A stretch of DNA of 9,233 bases from Bacteroidota bacterium (GTDB taxonomy: Bacteria > Bacteroidota > Bacteroidia > B-17B0 > Aurantibacillaceae): assembly GCA_025360565.1 (NCBI GenBank), contig JANYBY010000286.1, forward strand, positions 1-9,233. The letters are read 5' to 3'. Shown here in pieces: positions 1 to 5,129 of this stretch. Within the stretch, counting starts at the first letter, position 1, and each line of letters starts with the position of its first letter. Below the pieces are notes generated by a model. It made no database searches, was not told where the DNA came from, and was given only the letters and a program-made list of their open reading frames with translations. The translations under genes were made by a program, and so were the position numbers.

Positions 1-683
1 GGATGAACATGGGCAACATGAGTATGGAAGAAATGAATAAAACCATGAGCATGAAAGACCGATCGCAAGGATTCAGCGATACCAAAGTGTATGTTCTGAT
101 TAAGATCATCGAAAATAAAAATCATGAATTACTCGTTAGTAATGGTTTAAACATTCCAACCGGAAACATTTCTTTGCATGGTATCAGTATGGGATACGAT
201 TCCCGTAAAACTTACGGGATGCAGTTGGGCGCCGGCACTTATGGCTGGCTTCCCGGTATTACTTACACCGGTAATTCCCGTCACCTTTCATGGGGCGTTC
301 AGGCAACCGGCATAATTAACTGCGGAGTAAACTCAAACGGTTACAGCTACGGAAATAACGCCACCGCTACTTCATGGTTTTCTTATAGGTGGAATAACTG
401 GATCAGCTCTTCGCTTCGCGCTGAAGGAACTACTTCCGGAAAAATGTATGGTTTTGATAAAGAAGTTTCGCCCTATCGCACCACCGACCCAATGGCCAAT
501 TCAAAAAATTACGGGGGCCAAAGAGTTGGGGCTTATCTTGGTGTAAACTTTCTTATCCCCAAAGGGAAATTAAAGGGAAACCAGTTTTTAGTGGAATGCG
601 GAATGCCTTTTTACCAAAATGTTATGGGTATTCAAATGAAAACAACACAAATAATTAATGCCGGATGGCAGATCTCTTTTTAA
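1..683 (+). CDS. Outer-membrane beta-barrel (transporter / phenol MetA-like) protein, C-terminal part; 5' end outside window
   Basis: The frame is open to the window edge, so the first Met at base 3 is probably internal and the gene is 5'-truncated; 226 residues are visible. The first 17 visible residues are Met-rich (Met at 1, 3, 6, 8, 11, 15 and 17), a pattern often linked to extracytoplasmic copper or silver binding. Then come alternating amphipathic strands rich in Gly, Tyr, Trp and Asn, with the pieces NIPTGN, GMQLGAGTYGWLPG and RWNNWISSSLR. The chain ends in ...GWQISF with a terminal Phe, the usual C-terminal signature of BAM-assembled outer-membrane barrels. From memory this pattern resembles barrels annotated as 'transporter' or 'MetA-pathway of phenol degradation' that often lie near copper genes. 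The substrate is unknown. The next gene, an MbnP-like lipoprotein, follows on the same strand. Family assignment is moderate; the barrel call is firmer. Confidence 0.72.
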   Translation, partial: MNMGNMSMEEMNKTMSMKDRSQGFSDTKVYVLIKIIENKNHELLVSNGLNIPTGNISLHGISMGYDSRKTYGMQLGAGTYGWLPGITYTGNSRHLSWGVQATGIINCGVNSNGYSYGNNATATSWFSYRWNNWISSSLRAEGTTSGKMYGFDKEVSPYRTTDPMANSKNYGGQRVGAYLGVNFLIPKGKLKGNQFLVECGMPFYQNVMGIQMKTTQIINAGWQISF

Positions 684-727
684 AAAAATAAATAAAACAA
701 AATAACAAAAACTAAAAATTAACAAGT

Positions 728-758
728 ATGAAAAAAAAATATTAAAAATTTATTCTTC
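728..758 (+). other. Out-of-frame start of the MbnP-like lipoprotein signal peptide (A9 run)
   Basis: An ATG at 728-730 is followed by nine A's (731-739). As written it reads M-K-K-K-Y-stop, ending at TAA 743-745. Removing one A gives MKKNIKNLFF, running straight into VASVLTIALTAC of the downstream frame. The result is a textbook lipoprotein signal peptide: positive N-region, hydrophobic core and lipobox LTAC with Cys at residue 22. In the unmodified downstream frame, the codon at 729-731 is TGA, so no upstream in-frame ATG exists. The natural start is therefore almost certainly 728, with a one-base frameshift in the homopolymer. Confidence 0.85.
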
Positions 759-1517
759 GTGGCTTCCGTTTTAACTATCGCTTTAACAGCATGTAAAAAG
801 AAAACCACAACACCAGACCCTACACCTGAGCCGCCTCCGGCCAACGGAACAGTATTCCTTCATCTGCACACAAATGTGGATACAAATGAAGTGGATACCT
901 ATGTTACTCAAACTTATACCATGACGGGCGGAAGAAAAATATCTGTAAACATTGCGCAATTTTATATTTCGTCAATACAACTGGTAAAATCCGACGGTTC
1001 TACCTTTGATATTTCAGGCAACATTTGTAAATTAATGCAAGTTGAGCAATATAATCTTGGCAGTGTTCCGGCCGGCAATTATAAATCCATAAAATTTAAT
1101 GTAGGTTTATCGGCGTCAACAAACACATCTAGTCCTGCTTTAAGCGACAGTACTTTAAATAAAGCAAATATGTGGTTTGGTGCTACTGCTCAACCTTCAG
1201 GTTATATCTTCGCTAATTTTCAGGGAAAAATAGATACGTCAACTGCGGCTAACGGAACATTATCTCAAATGCGTCCGTTTTCTTATAGAATTGGGACAAA
1301 TGTCCATTTAAGAAGCATTACAATGCCGGATCAGAACTACACTGTTAGTTCTAATCAAACGCAGTACATTCATATAACTGTTGATTACAACAAATTGTTT
1401 AACGCAATTGTATTGCATACTGTTGCCAATCTTTCTGTGTACACAGTTGCTGATAATGGAAGCGTCCTTTCAAACCAAGTTGCAAACAACATTCCGCTGA
1501 TGTTTAGTTACGAATAA
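759..1517 (+). CDS. MbnP-like family lipoprotein (apparent N-terminal frameshift)
   Basis: The intact frame runs from a GTG at 759 and gives 252 residues; with the frame corrected to the ATG at 728 it would be 262. The mature protein would begin at the Cys of LTAC-KKK, followed by a Thr/Pro linker (TTTPDPTPEPPP) and a beta-rich domain. Features fitting MbnP-like domains are the early FLHLHTNV strand, ISVNIAQFYIS with the following VKSDGS turn, SVPAGNYKSIKFNVGL, an SDSTLNKANMWFG segment with its Trp, and SGYIFANFQGKID. Known relatives of MbnP bind copper and work with MbnH-type di-heme enzymes; many Bacteroidota paralogues are uncharacterised. Between a Met-rich barrel and a heme lipoprotein, an extracytoplasmic metal or redox role is plausible but inferred. 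The GTG start is an artefact of the frameshift, because it would leave a signal peptide without its basic N-region. Confidence 0.8.
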   Translation: MASVLTIALTACKKKTTTPDPTPEPPPANGTVFLHLHTNVDTNEVDTYVTQTYTMTGGRKISVNIAQFYISSIQLVKSDGSTFDISGNICKLMQVEQYNLGSVPAGNYKSIKFNVGLSASTNTSSPALSDSTLNKANMWFGATAQPSGYIFANFQGKIDTSTAANGTLSQMRPFSYRIGTNVHLRSITMPDQNYTVSSNQTQYIHITVDYNKLFNAIVLHTVANLSVYTVADNGSVLSNQVANNIPLMFSYE

Positions 1518-1570
1518 ATAATAAAAGAACTATAAAAATATATTTTAATTGAACTTTTTTAGATCAATGA

Positions 1571-1972
1571 ATGACTAAAGTGAAAAGAGTATATTTTATT
1601 TTATTTATTTGCTTTGTATGCAGTTGTACTAAAGATGTAGGAAAACTGCCTAAAGTGGAAGTGCAGTGCGTTGTTCCATCAACGGTTTCTTTCGCGCAGG
1701 ATATGACGCCCTTGTTTAACGCGTATTGTAATACAGGCGGTTGTCATTCCGGCGGTTCTGCGGCAGGCAATTTAAACCTGGAACCGGCGGCGGCGTATGC
1801 CGCGTTGAACAAAAGCGGGAGCGGGTACATTGATACAGTGACCCCGAATTTCAGTTTGCTTTACGCGCAAATGATCTCTGCATCGAGTCCCATGCCGCCG
1901 ACAGGAAAATTAGATGATTGCAAATTACAAATGGTATTAAAATGGATACAGCAAAAAGCAAAAAATAATTGA
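1571..1972 (+). CDS. Small c-type cytochrome-like lipoprotein with CX4CH motif
   Basis: 133 residues. The N-terminus MTKVKRVYFILFICFVCSC is a lipoprotein signal peptide with lipobox VCSC, so Cys19 is the likely lipidation site. A heme-attachment motif C53-NTGG-C58-H59 has four rather than two residues between the cysteines, a spacing common in small Bacteroidota and Planctomycete-type cytochromes. After it come SGG and NLNL, then M108-PP, where Met108 could be the distal heme ligand. The C-terminal LQMVLKWIQQKAKNN matches the closing helix (W-I-x-x-G/K-A-x-N-N) of such single-heme domains. It probably carries electrons at the outer face of a membrane, possibly for its MbnP-like neighbour 53 bp upstream. 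An earlier ATG at 1567 stops after three codons, so 1571 is the better start. Base composition in 1690-1910 is clearly richer in G+C than in flanking genes. No peroxidase domain is present. Confidence 0.8.
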   Translation: MTKVKRVYFILFICFVCSCTKDVGKLPKVEVQCVVPSTVSFAQDMTPLFNAYCNTGGCHSGGSAAGNLNLEPAAAYAALNKSGSGYIDTVTPNFSLLYAQMISASSPMPPTGKLDDCKLQMVLKWIQQKAKNN

Positions 1973-2005
1973 GCGTGCGGAACGTTCTTTAATATTCGCT
2001 AAATT

Positions 2006-2039
2006 AAAAAGTCCTTGAAGATTCAAGGACTTTTTTTTT
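2006..2039 (+). terminator. Intrinsic terminator after the heme lipoprotein gene
   Basis: The arms gtccttgaa (2011-2019) and ttcaaggac (2022-2030) form a perfect stem. Five A's before and nine T's after can extend it and supply a U-tract on the + strand. It lies 34 bp after the stop codon at 1972. A T5 run on the other strand means it may also stop minus-strand transcription. Confidence 0.88.
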
Positions 2040-2054
2040 GGTAAGTAATGGGAC
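2040..2054 (+). repeat. 15-bp direct repeat, copy 1 (duplicate of tRNA-His 3' end)
   Basis: ggtaagtaatgggac here is identical to 2374-2388, the last 15 bases of the tRNA-His gene read on the + strand (discriminator base, acceptor 3' strand, T-stem 3' strand and two loop bases). The match stops at both ends (t/g on the left, a/t on the right). Copy 1 lies on the 3' side of the tRNA, as the distal attachment site of a tRNA-integrated element would. Confidence 0.6.
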
Positions 2055-2179
2055 AAAATGCTTACAAAGTTACCGACCATGAAAGTATGGAAAAACACTA
2101 TATGGACGATGAAGAAAATGAAAGAGGCAAGTACAAAAATGAAGTTTTTAGAAAAACATTGAAAATTAAAAACCCTTGA
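2048..2179 (+). CDS. Possible small hypothetical protein, 43 aa
   Basis: An ATG at 2048 opens 43 codons ending in TGA at 2177-2179. The product is highly charged and hydrophilic, starting MGQNAYKVTDHESMEKHYM and ending KTLKIKNP, with no membrane segment, signal peptide or recognisable domain. The start codon lies inside the 15-bp repeat shared with the tRNA-His 3' end, and the stop codon lies inside the 5' arm of the next terminator. No Shine-Dalgarno is visible, although these are weak in this phylum. The balanced amino-acid composition looks protein-like, but an ORF of this length can occur by chance. It could also be part of a small non-coding transcript. Confidence 0.25.
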   Translation: MGQNAYKVTDHESMEKHYMDDEENERGKYKNEVFRKTLKIKNP

Positions 2180-2285
2180 TAGACAAAGCTTTCAAGGGTT
2201 TTTTAATGCGGGTATTAATTGGCATTCTAATTCGGTGACCTATGCCTTTTTTGGAAAACTGGCCACCGATTTGGGGGTTGAATAG
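2163..2285 (+). pseudogene. Possible decayed coding fragment ending in TDLGVE
   Basis: This frame is open from 2163 to the TAG at 2283-2285 and has no ATG. Its last 22 residues read like a genuine protein C-terminus (NWHSNSVTYAFFG then KLATDLGVE). The earlier part crosses a terminator hairpin and so is unlikely to be coding. I do not recognise the family. It may be the tail of a gene lost when this intergenic region was rearranged, or a chance ORF. Confidence 0.15.
2168..2203 (+). terminator. Second intrinsic terminator (usable in both directions)
   Basis: The arms 2168-2179 (aaaaacccttga) and 2192-2203 (tcaagggttttt) form a 12-bp perfect stem with a 12-nt loop, ending in a T-run on the + strand. 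Read on the minus strand the stem is followed by five T's. Sitting about 160 bp after the first terminator, it either ends a very short + transcript (2040-2200) or backs up the tRNA-His terminator on the minus strand. Confidence 0.78.
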
Positions 2286-2312
2286 ATGAAATAATATGAA
2301 ATCCCGAAAACG

Positions 2313-2350
2313 CAAAAAGCGCTCATCCCCTTAGAGAATGAACGCTTTTG
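2313..2350 (-). terminator. Terminator of the tRNA-His transcript
   Basis: On the minus strand aaaagcg pairs with cgctttt (2315-2321 with 2343-2349). One mismatch follows, then four further pairs (2323-2326 with 2338-2341) around an 11-nt loop. A T-run follows the stem on the minus strand. It lies 24 bp after the 3' end of the tRNA. Confidence 0.7.
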
Positions 2351-2373
2351 AAACAATTTGAAATTGTTAGAAG

Positions 2374-2388
2374 GGTAAGTAATGGGAC
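2374..2388 (+). repeat. 15-bp direct repeat, copy 2 (inside tRNA-His 3' end)
   Basis: The sequence is identical to 2040-2054. It covers the 3' end of the tRNA-His gene, the part most often used as an integrase crossover site. The two copies are 334 bp apart and in the same orientation. Confidence 0.6.
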
Positions 2389-2448
2389 TCGAACCCACGA
2401 CCCTCGGTACCACAAACCGATGCTCTAACCAACTGAGCTATACCTACC
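2374..2448 (-). tRNA. tRNA-His (anticodon GTG)
   Basis: The minus strand folds as a complete cloverleaf. The acceptor stem is GTAGGTA with TACTTAC (one G-U pair), followed by conserved T8 and the D-arm AGCTCAGTTGGTTAGAGC. The anticodon stem is TCGGT/ACCGA with loop TTGTGGT, placing the anticodon GTG at 2411-2413. The T-arm is GTGGG-TTCGAGT-CCCAT. The extra 5' G (position -1) facing discriminator C73, the histidine identity pair, is encoded. The 3' CCA is not encoded, since the bases after C73 are CCTTCT on the tRNA strand. A -7 box lies upstream and a terminator downstream, so it is probably its own transcription unit. The last 15 bases are duplicated at 2040-2054. Confidence 0.97.
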
Positions 2449-2686
2449 GTATACCTTATTTTTTTAAGTTTAAGGACTGCAAATGTACTAAAAATAAAAC
2501 AAGTTAAAAATTTTTTTAAATGGAAGGATAGGGGACGATTTCCGGCGTTTATTTTCTTGTTCCCGAGTGGATCGGGACATTGCTCATTAGAGTTCGATAC
2601 GCGAAATATTTCACTATTATTCCCTAAAGGGTAAATAACTTTATTGGCGGGTATTTGAGATAAAAGGAAGAATACCCTTGTTTACC
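2449..2686. other. Intergenic region between tRNA-His and ppk2, with two weak inverted repeats
   Basis: No gene is visible in these 238 bp. It holds the tRNA -7 box. An inverted repeat, tcccga (2561-2566) with tcggga (2572-2577), encloses a 5-nt loop. A second, gggtatt (2649-2655) with aataccc (2671-2677), lies about 10 bp past the ppk2 stop. The second has no T-run on either strand, so it is a poor candidate for a rho-independent terminator. Transcription from the ppk2 operon may run on toward the tRNA. Confidence 0.45.
2480..2487 (-). promoter_or_regulatory. Bacteroidota-type -7 element for tRNA-His
   Basis: The minus strand reads TACATTTG, a full match to the TAnnTTTG -7 consensus of Bacteroidota sigma-A promoters. 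It lies about 32 bp upstream of the tRNA 5' end, giving a short leader. I see no clear TTG-type -33 box at the usual spacing, so only the -7 part is supported. Confidence 0.5.
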
Positions 2687-3451
2687 TTACTTCAATATGT
2701 TTTTCAATTTCAAAACAGGGTAATTGATGTCATATTTGTTCAGTTCAAGTACTATCGAATTAAGGATCATGTAATTTTTAAACCATTTTTTATCGGCCGG
2801 AATTATTTGCCAGGGCTTTGCTGTAGCGCATTTATTTAAGAGAAGTTGGTACACATTTTTATATTTATCGTGTTTGCCAATGTCAACAACGTCTTCTTTT
2901 TGAAATTTCCATCGTTTATGCGGGTCATTTTTTCTACTTTTTAAGCGCTTTAACTGCTCTTCATGAGATATGTTTAAGAAAAATTTCATCAGAATAGTAT
3001 TATCTTTCACTAATCCTTTTTCAAAGGCATTTATTTCATGGATACGCTCTTTAAGGCTCTTATCCGATAATTGTTTATTTACTTTCGGGATCAATAAATC
3101 TTCGTAATGCGAGCGATTAAAGATCTGGATCATTCCTTTTGCAGGACATTCTTTATTGATCCGCCACAAGAATTCGTGAGAAATTTCCTCGCTCGTTGGT
3201 ACCTTAAATGATTTTACATTACATCCCGCAGGATTAACGCCCGAAAAAACGTGCTTTACAGCTCCGTCTTTACCGGCGGTATCCATGCCTTGCAAAACTA
3301 TTAAGACAGAATACTTTTTTTGCGCGTATAATTTATCCTGGATCTCCGCAAGTTCTTTTATCAGCCTAAAGGTTATACTTTTTACTTTTGCCTTAGTTAT
3401 TTTTTTCGGTGGTAAAGTTTTAATAGACGATAAGCTGATCCGATGACTCAT
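2687..3451 (-). CDS. ppk2: PPK2 family polyphosphate kinase (polyphosphate:nucleotide phosphotransferase)
   Basis: 254 residues, within the usual range for single-domain PPK2 enzymes, which transfer phosphate from polyphosphate to nucleoside mono- or diphosphates in the cytoplasm. The Walker A loop is GMDTAGKDG (residues 55-63, Lys61). SGVNPAGCNVKSFKVP (70-85) and HEFLWR (92-97) follow. The Walker B-like stretch is IQIFNRSHYED (108-118), and the lid region is NDPHKRWKFQKEDV (175-188) with conserved basic residues. The NPAGC and HEFLWR pattern suggests the class III-like or ADP/AMP-active group, but motifs alone do not fix substrate preference. The ATG at 3451 lies 2 bp after the stop of the upstream OmpA-family gene, so the two are probably cotranscribed and translationally coupled. 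Together with the stress-type membrane genes upstream, a role in energy or nucleotide balance under stress is inferred. Confidence 0.93.
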   Translation of the reverse strand: MSHRISLSSIKTLPPKKITKAKVKSITFRLIKELAEIQDKLYAQKKYSVLIVLQGMDTAGKDGAVKHVFSGVNPAGCNVKSFKVPTSEEISHEFLWRINKECPAKGMIQIFNRSHYEDLLIPKVNKQLSDKSLKERIHEINAFEKGLVKDNTILMKFFLNISHEEQLKRLKSRKNDPHKRWKFQKEDVVDIGKHDKYKNVYQLLLNKCATAKPWQIIPADKKWFKNYMILNSIVLELNKYDINYPVLKLKNILK

Positions 3452-3453
3452 GC

Positions 3454-4236
3454 TTATTGATTAAGCAATTTAAAAAGTTCTTTTAAATTGGGCGATAAAA
3501 TAATTTCGGTTCTTCTGTTTCGCGCTTTTCCTTCTACAGTCCCGTTATCCTCTATTGGATAAAACTCAGCTCTTCCTCCCGCGGTAATTAATTTAGGATC
3601 TACTTTATAATCTTTTGTAAGAATGCGCACAATGGCTGTAGAACGTGCTGTGCTTAACGCCCAGTTATCCTCGTATTTGCCGCTCACCGGAACATTATCT
3701 GTGTGGCCTTCGATCATAATTCCAATATCTTGGGTTGTAAATAAAACGCCTGCTAAAGTTAACAGCGCTTCTTTTCCTTTTGGATCTACAACTGCACTGC
3801 CCGATTTAAATAATAATTTTTCCTGAAGTGATACATAAAGCCTTCCGTCTTTTAACTGCACGCTTAATTCATCGGGCTTAAAATTAATTAACGCGTCAGC
3901 AACGGTCTTTTTAAGTTTATTAAGAATATCTTTTTGAGATTGAATTAAGGTTTGAAGATCTTTTAAACGTTTGGCTTGGTCGGCAATGGTCATTTTAGAA
4001 ATTTCCATCGAGTTTTGTGCGGTTGCAGAAAGATCCTGTAATGATTTTTGAACTTCGGCTTTTCCCTTTTCGAGTTCAGCCACTTTTGTATTACAATCTT
4101 TTAAGCCTGCATGGGTACCCAAACTATCAGTTCGTAAATGGTTTACTTTGGCTTGTTCGTTATGGTATTTCTTTTTTGAAACACAGGCTGAGATAACAAG
4201 AATTGAGCTTAATAAAAGAAGGGTGTATTTTTTCAT
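3454..4236 (-). CDS. OmpA-family peptidoglycan-binding lipoprotein with coiled coil
   Basis: 260 residues. The N-terminus MKKYTLLLLSSILVISAC gives lipobox ISAC with Cys18 as the lipidation site. Residues about 22-115 are charged, heptad-like and probably a coiled-coil stalk. The OmpA-like domain spans about 133-248. It contains LLFKSGSAVVDPKG (141-154), IEGHTDNVPVSG (175-186), NWALSTARS (191-199) and GKARNRRTEIIL (236-247). This set includes the conserved Asp and Arg residues that hold the diaminopimelate of peptidoglycan. The protein should anchor in a membrane (probably the outer one) by its lipid and hold the cell wall through the C-terminal domain. The gene sits 160 bp after mlaD with its own -7 box and 2 bp before ppk2. 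An OmpA-domain neighbour next to an Mla transporter fits an envelope-maintenance role. Confidence 0.92.
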   Translation of the reverse strand: MKKYTLLLLSSILVISACVSKKKYHNEQAKVNHLRTDSLGTHAGLKDCNTKVAELEKGKAEVQKSLQDLSATAQNSMEISKMTIADQAKRLKDLQTLIQSQKDILNKLKKTVADALINFKPDELSVQLKDGRLYVSLQEKLLFKSGSAVVDPKGKEALLTLAGVLFTTQDIGIMIEGHTDNVPVSGKYEDNWALSTARSTAIVRILTKDYKVDPKLITAGGRAEFYPIEDNGTVEGKARNRRTEIILSPNLKELFKLLNQ

Positions 4237-4252
4237 AATTGATTTTTTAATT

Positions 4253-4318
4253 TTTAACCCGTTGGATACATTCCATAGGTTGGTATTTTTTTTGAAGGAA
4301 TGTATCCTACGGGTTTAA
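4253..4318. repeat. Long palindromic element (REP-like hairpin) between mlaD and the OmpA gene
   Basis: The arms 4256-4274 and 4297-4315 pair over 19 positions with one mismatch (t4263/t4308). Each arm holds the core ggatacattcc or its complement, flanked by aacccgt/acgggtt. The spacer is 22 nt and includes a T8 run. Two further pairs (4253-4254 with 4317-4318) lie beyond a mismatch. There is no U-tract after the stem on the minus strand, so it does not look like a terminator for mlaD. The length and near-perfect symmetry suggest a dispersed extragenic palindrome or an mRNA-stabilising hairpin in the 5' leader of the OmpA gene. Confidence 0.7.
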
Positions 4319-4327
4319 TTATAGAAA

Positions 4328-4335
4328 CAAAAGTA
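4328..4335 (-). promoter_or_regulatory. Putative -7 element for the OmpA-ppk2 pair
   Basis: The minus strand reads TACTTTTG, matching TAnnTTTG. It lies about 92 bp upstream of the OmpA ATG and just before the palindromic element, so the palindrome would be in the 5' leader of the transcript. No convincing -33 box is seen, so the call is tentative. Confidence 0.4.
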
Positions 4336-4396
4336 ATTGTTGATTTCCTTTGTATGTTATATTACTTTCGGGATAATTTGCATCATTCACACATTC

Positions 4397-5110
4397 CTAT
4401 TTATTGTTAGTTCCTTTTTCCTTTTCCTTTTCTTTTTCGCTTTCTTTCTTTTTCTTCTTAAAAAAGCCTCTTAAAAGAAAATTGTGACTTGCAGCATTCA
4501 TGTTTTGTTTAAAGCCGCCTGCACCCTGTTTAATATTAACAAGCGCTTCATCAACCGTTTTTGCAAATACTGTATCTGAAAACAGTTTGCCAATTGTTCC
4601 TTTTCCTTCGCGAATATTTTGCATAATAACGGCAAGGTCACCGGTTATATTAGCGGCATTATCACTTGTTATTTTTATTTTTTGTAAAATTTCATCCATG
4701 CTCACAGCTTTAGTTGTTTCAATGATGTCGTTATCGGCTAATTGAGGTTTGCCATCAGCACCCGGAATAATTGTGACCAATTTGTTCCCCATTAATCCAT
4801 CGGAACCTATTATCGCCTTCACGTTTTTTTTCATAAATTTTCTTGAATCTTCGTTGATAAGCATTTCTACCCGAACAGTTGTATCTGTAGTTTGTTCTAT
4901 GTTGTTAATAATGCCAACATTAATACCTGAAAACAGCACATTATTGCCGATCTGAAGTCCATTTATATCTTTAAATACTCCGCTAATGTGAAACGTACTT
5001 CCGAATAATTGTTGTCTTTGGCCTATAAAGTATATGCCTGCCATAAAGAGCCCAATACTTACTGTTACAAATATTCCGAGCCGCATTTTATTTCCTGTTG
5101 CATTTTTCAT
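4397..5110 (-). CDS. mlaD: MlaD-like MCE domain protein (phospholipid ABC transporter substrate-binding subunit)
   Basis: 237 residues from the ATG at 5110 (MKNATGNKMRLG...). A longer frame reaches an ATG at 5209, but that overlaps mlaF by 80 bp and adds 33 residues before the membrane anchor, so the internal start is preferred. Residues 11-29 form one transmembrane helix. The MCE domain follows at about 38-117, with FKDINGLQIGNNVLFSGINV (46-65) and SDGLMGNKLVTIIPG (103-117). A helical segment comes next, which in MlaD homologues lines the central channel of a hexamer. The C-terminus ends in a Lys/Glu tail (RGFFKKKKKESEKEKEK...). With MlaE and MlaF it should build an inner-membrane complex moving phospholipid between the membranes. 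The stop of mlaF lies 19 bp upstream. Confidence 0.9.
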   Translation of the reverse strand: MKNATGNKMRLGIFVTVSIGLFMAGIYFIGQRQQLFGSTFHISGVFKDINGLQIGNNVLFSGINVGIINNIEQTTDTTVRVEMLINEDSRKFMKKNVKAIIGSDGLMGNKLVTIIPGADGKPQLADNDIIETTKAVSMDEILQKIKITSDNAANITGDLAVIMQNIREGKGTIGKLFSDTVFAKTVDEALVNIKQGAGGFKQNMNAASHNFLLRGFFKKKKKESEKEKEKEKGTNNK

Positions 5111-5129
5111 AATTATATTTTTTCCGGGT

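Noticed and set aside
2649..2677. Terminator for the ppk2 operon
   Set aside because: A 7-bp stem with a 15-nt loop exists just past the ppk2 stop, but neither strand has the T-run an intrinsic terminator needs.
3623..3826. Plus-strand ORF of 67 codons opposite the OmpA-family gene
   Set aside because: It lies wholly antisense to a well-supported gene, has no recognisable domain, and its residues follow from the complementary codons.
4253..4318. Palindrome as terminator of mlaD
   Set aside because: Downstream on the minus strand the sequence is A-rich rather than T-rich, so it does not fit an intrinsic terminator in that direction.
4500..4955. Two plus-strand ORFs (4500-4745, 4749-4955) opposite mlaD
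   Set aside because: They are antisense shadows of the conserved MCE-domain gene with no start context or family match.
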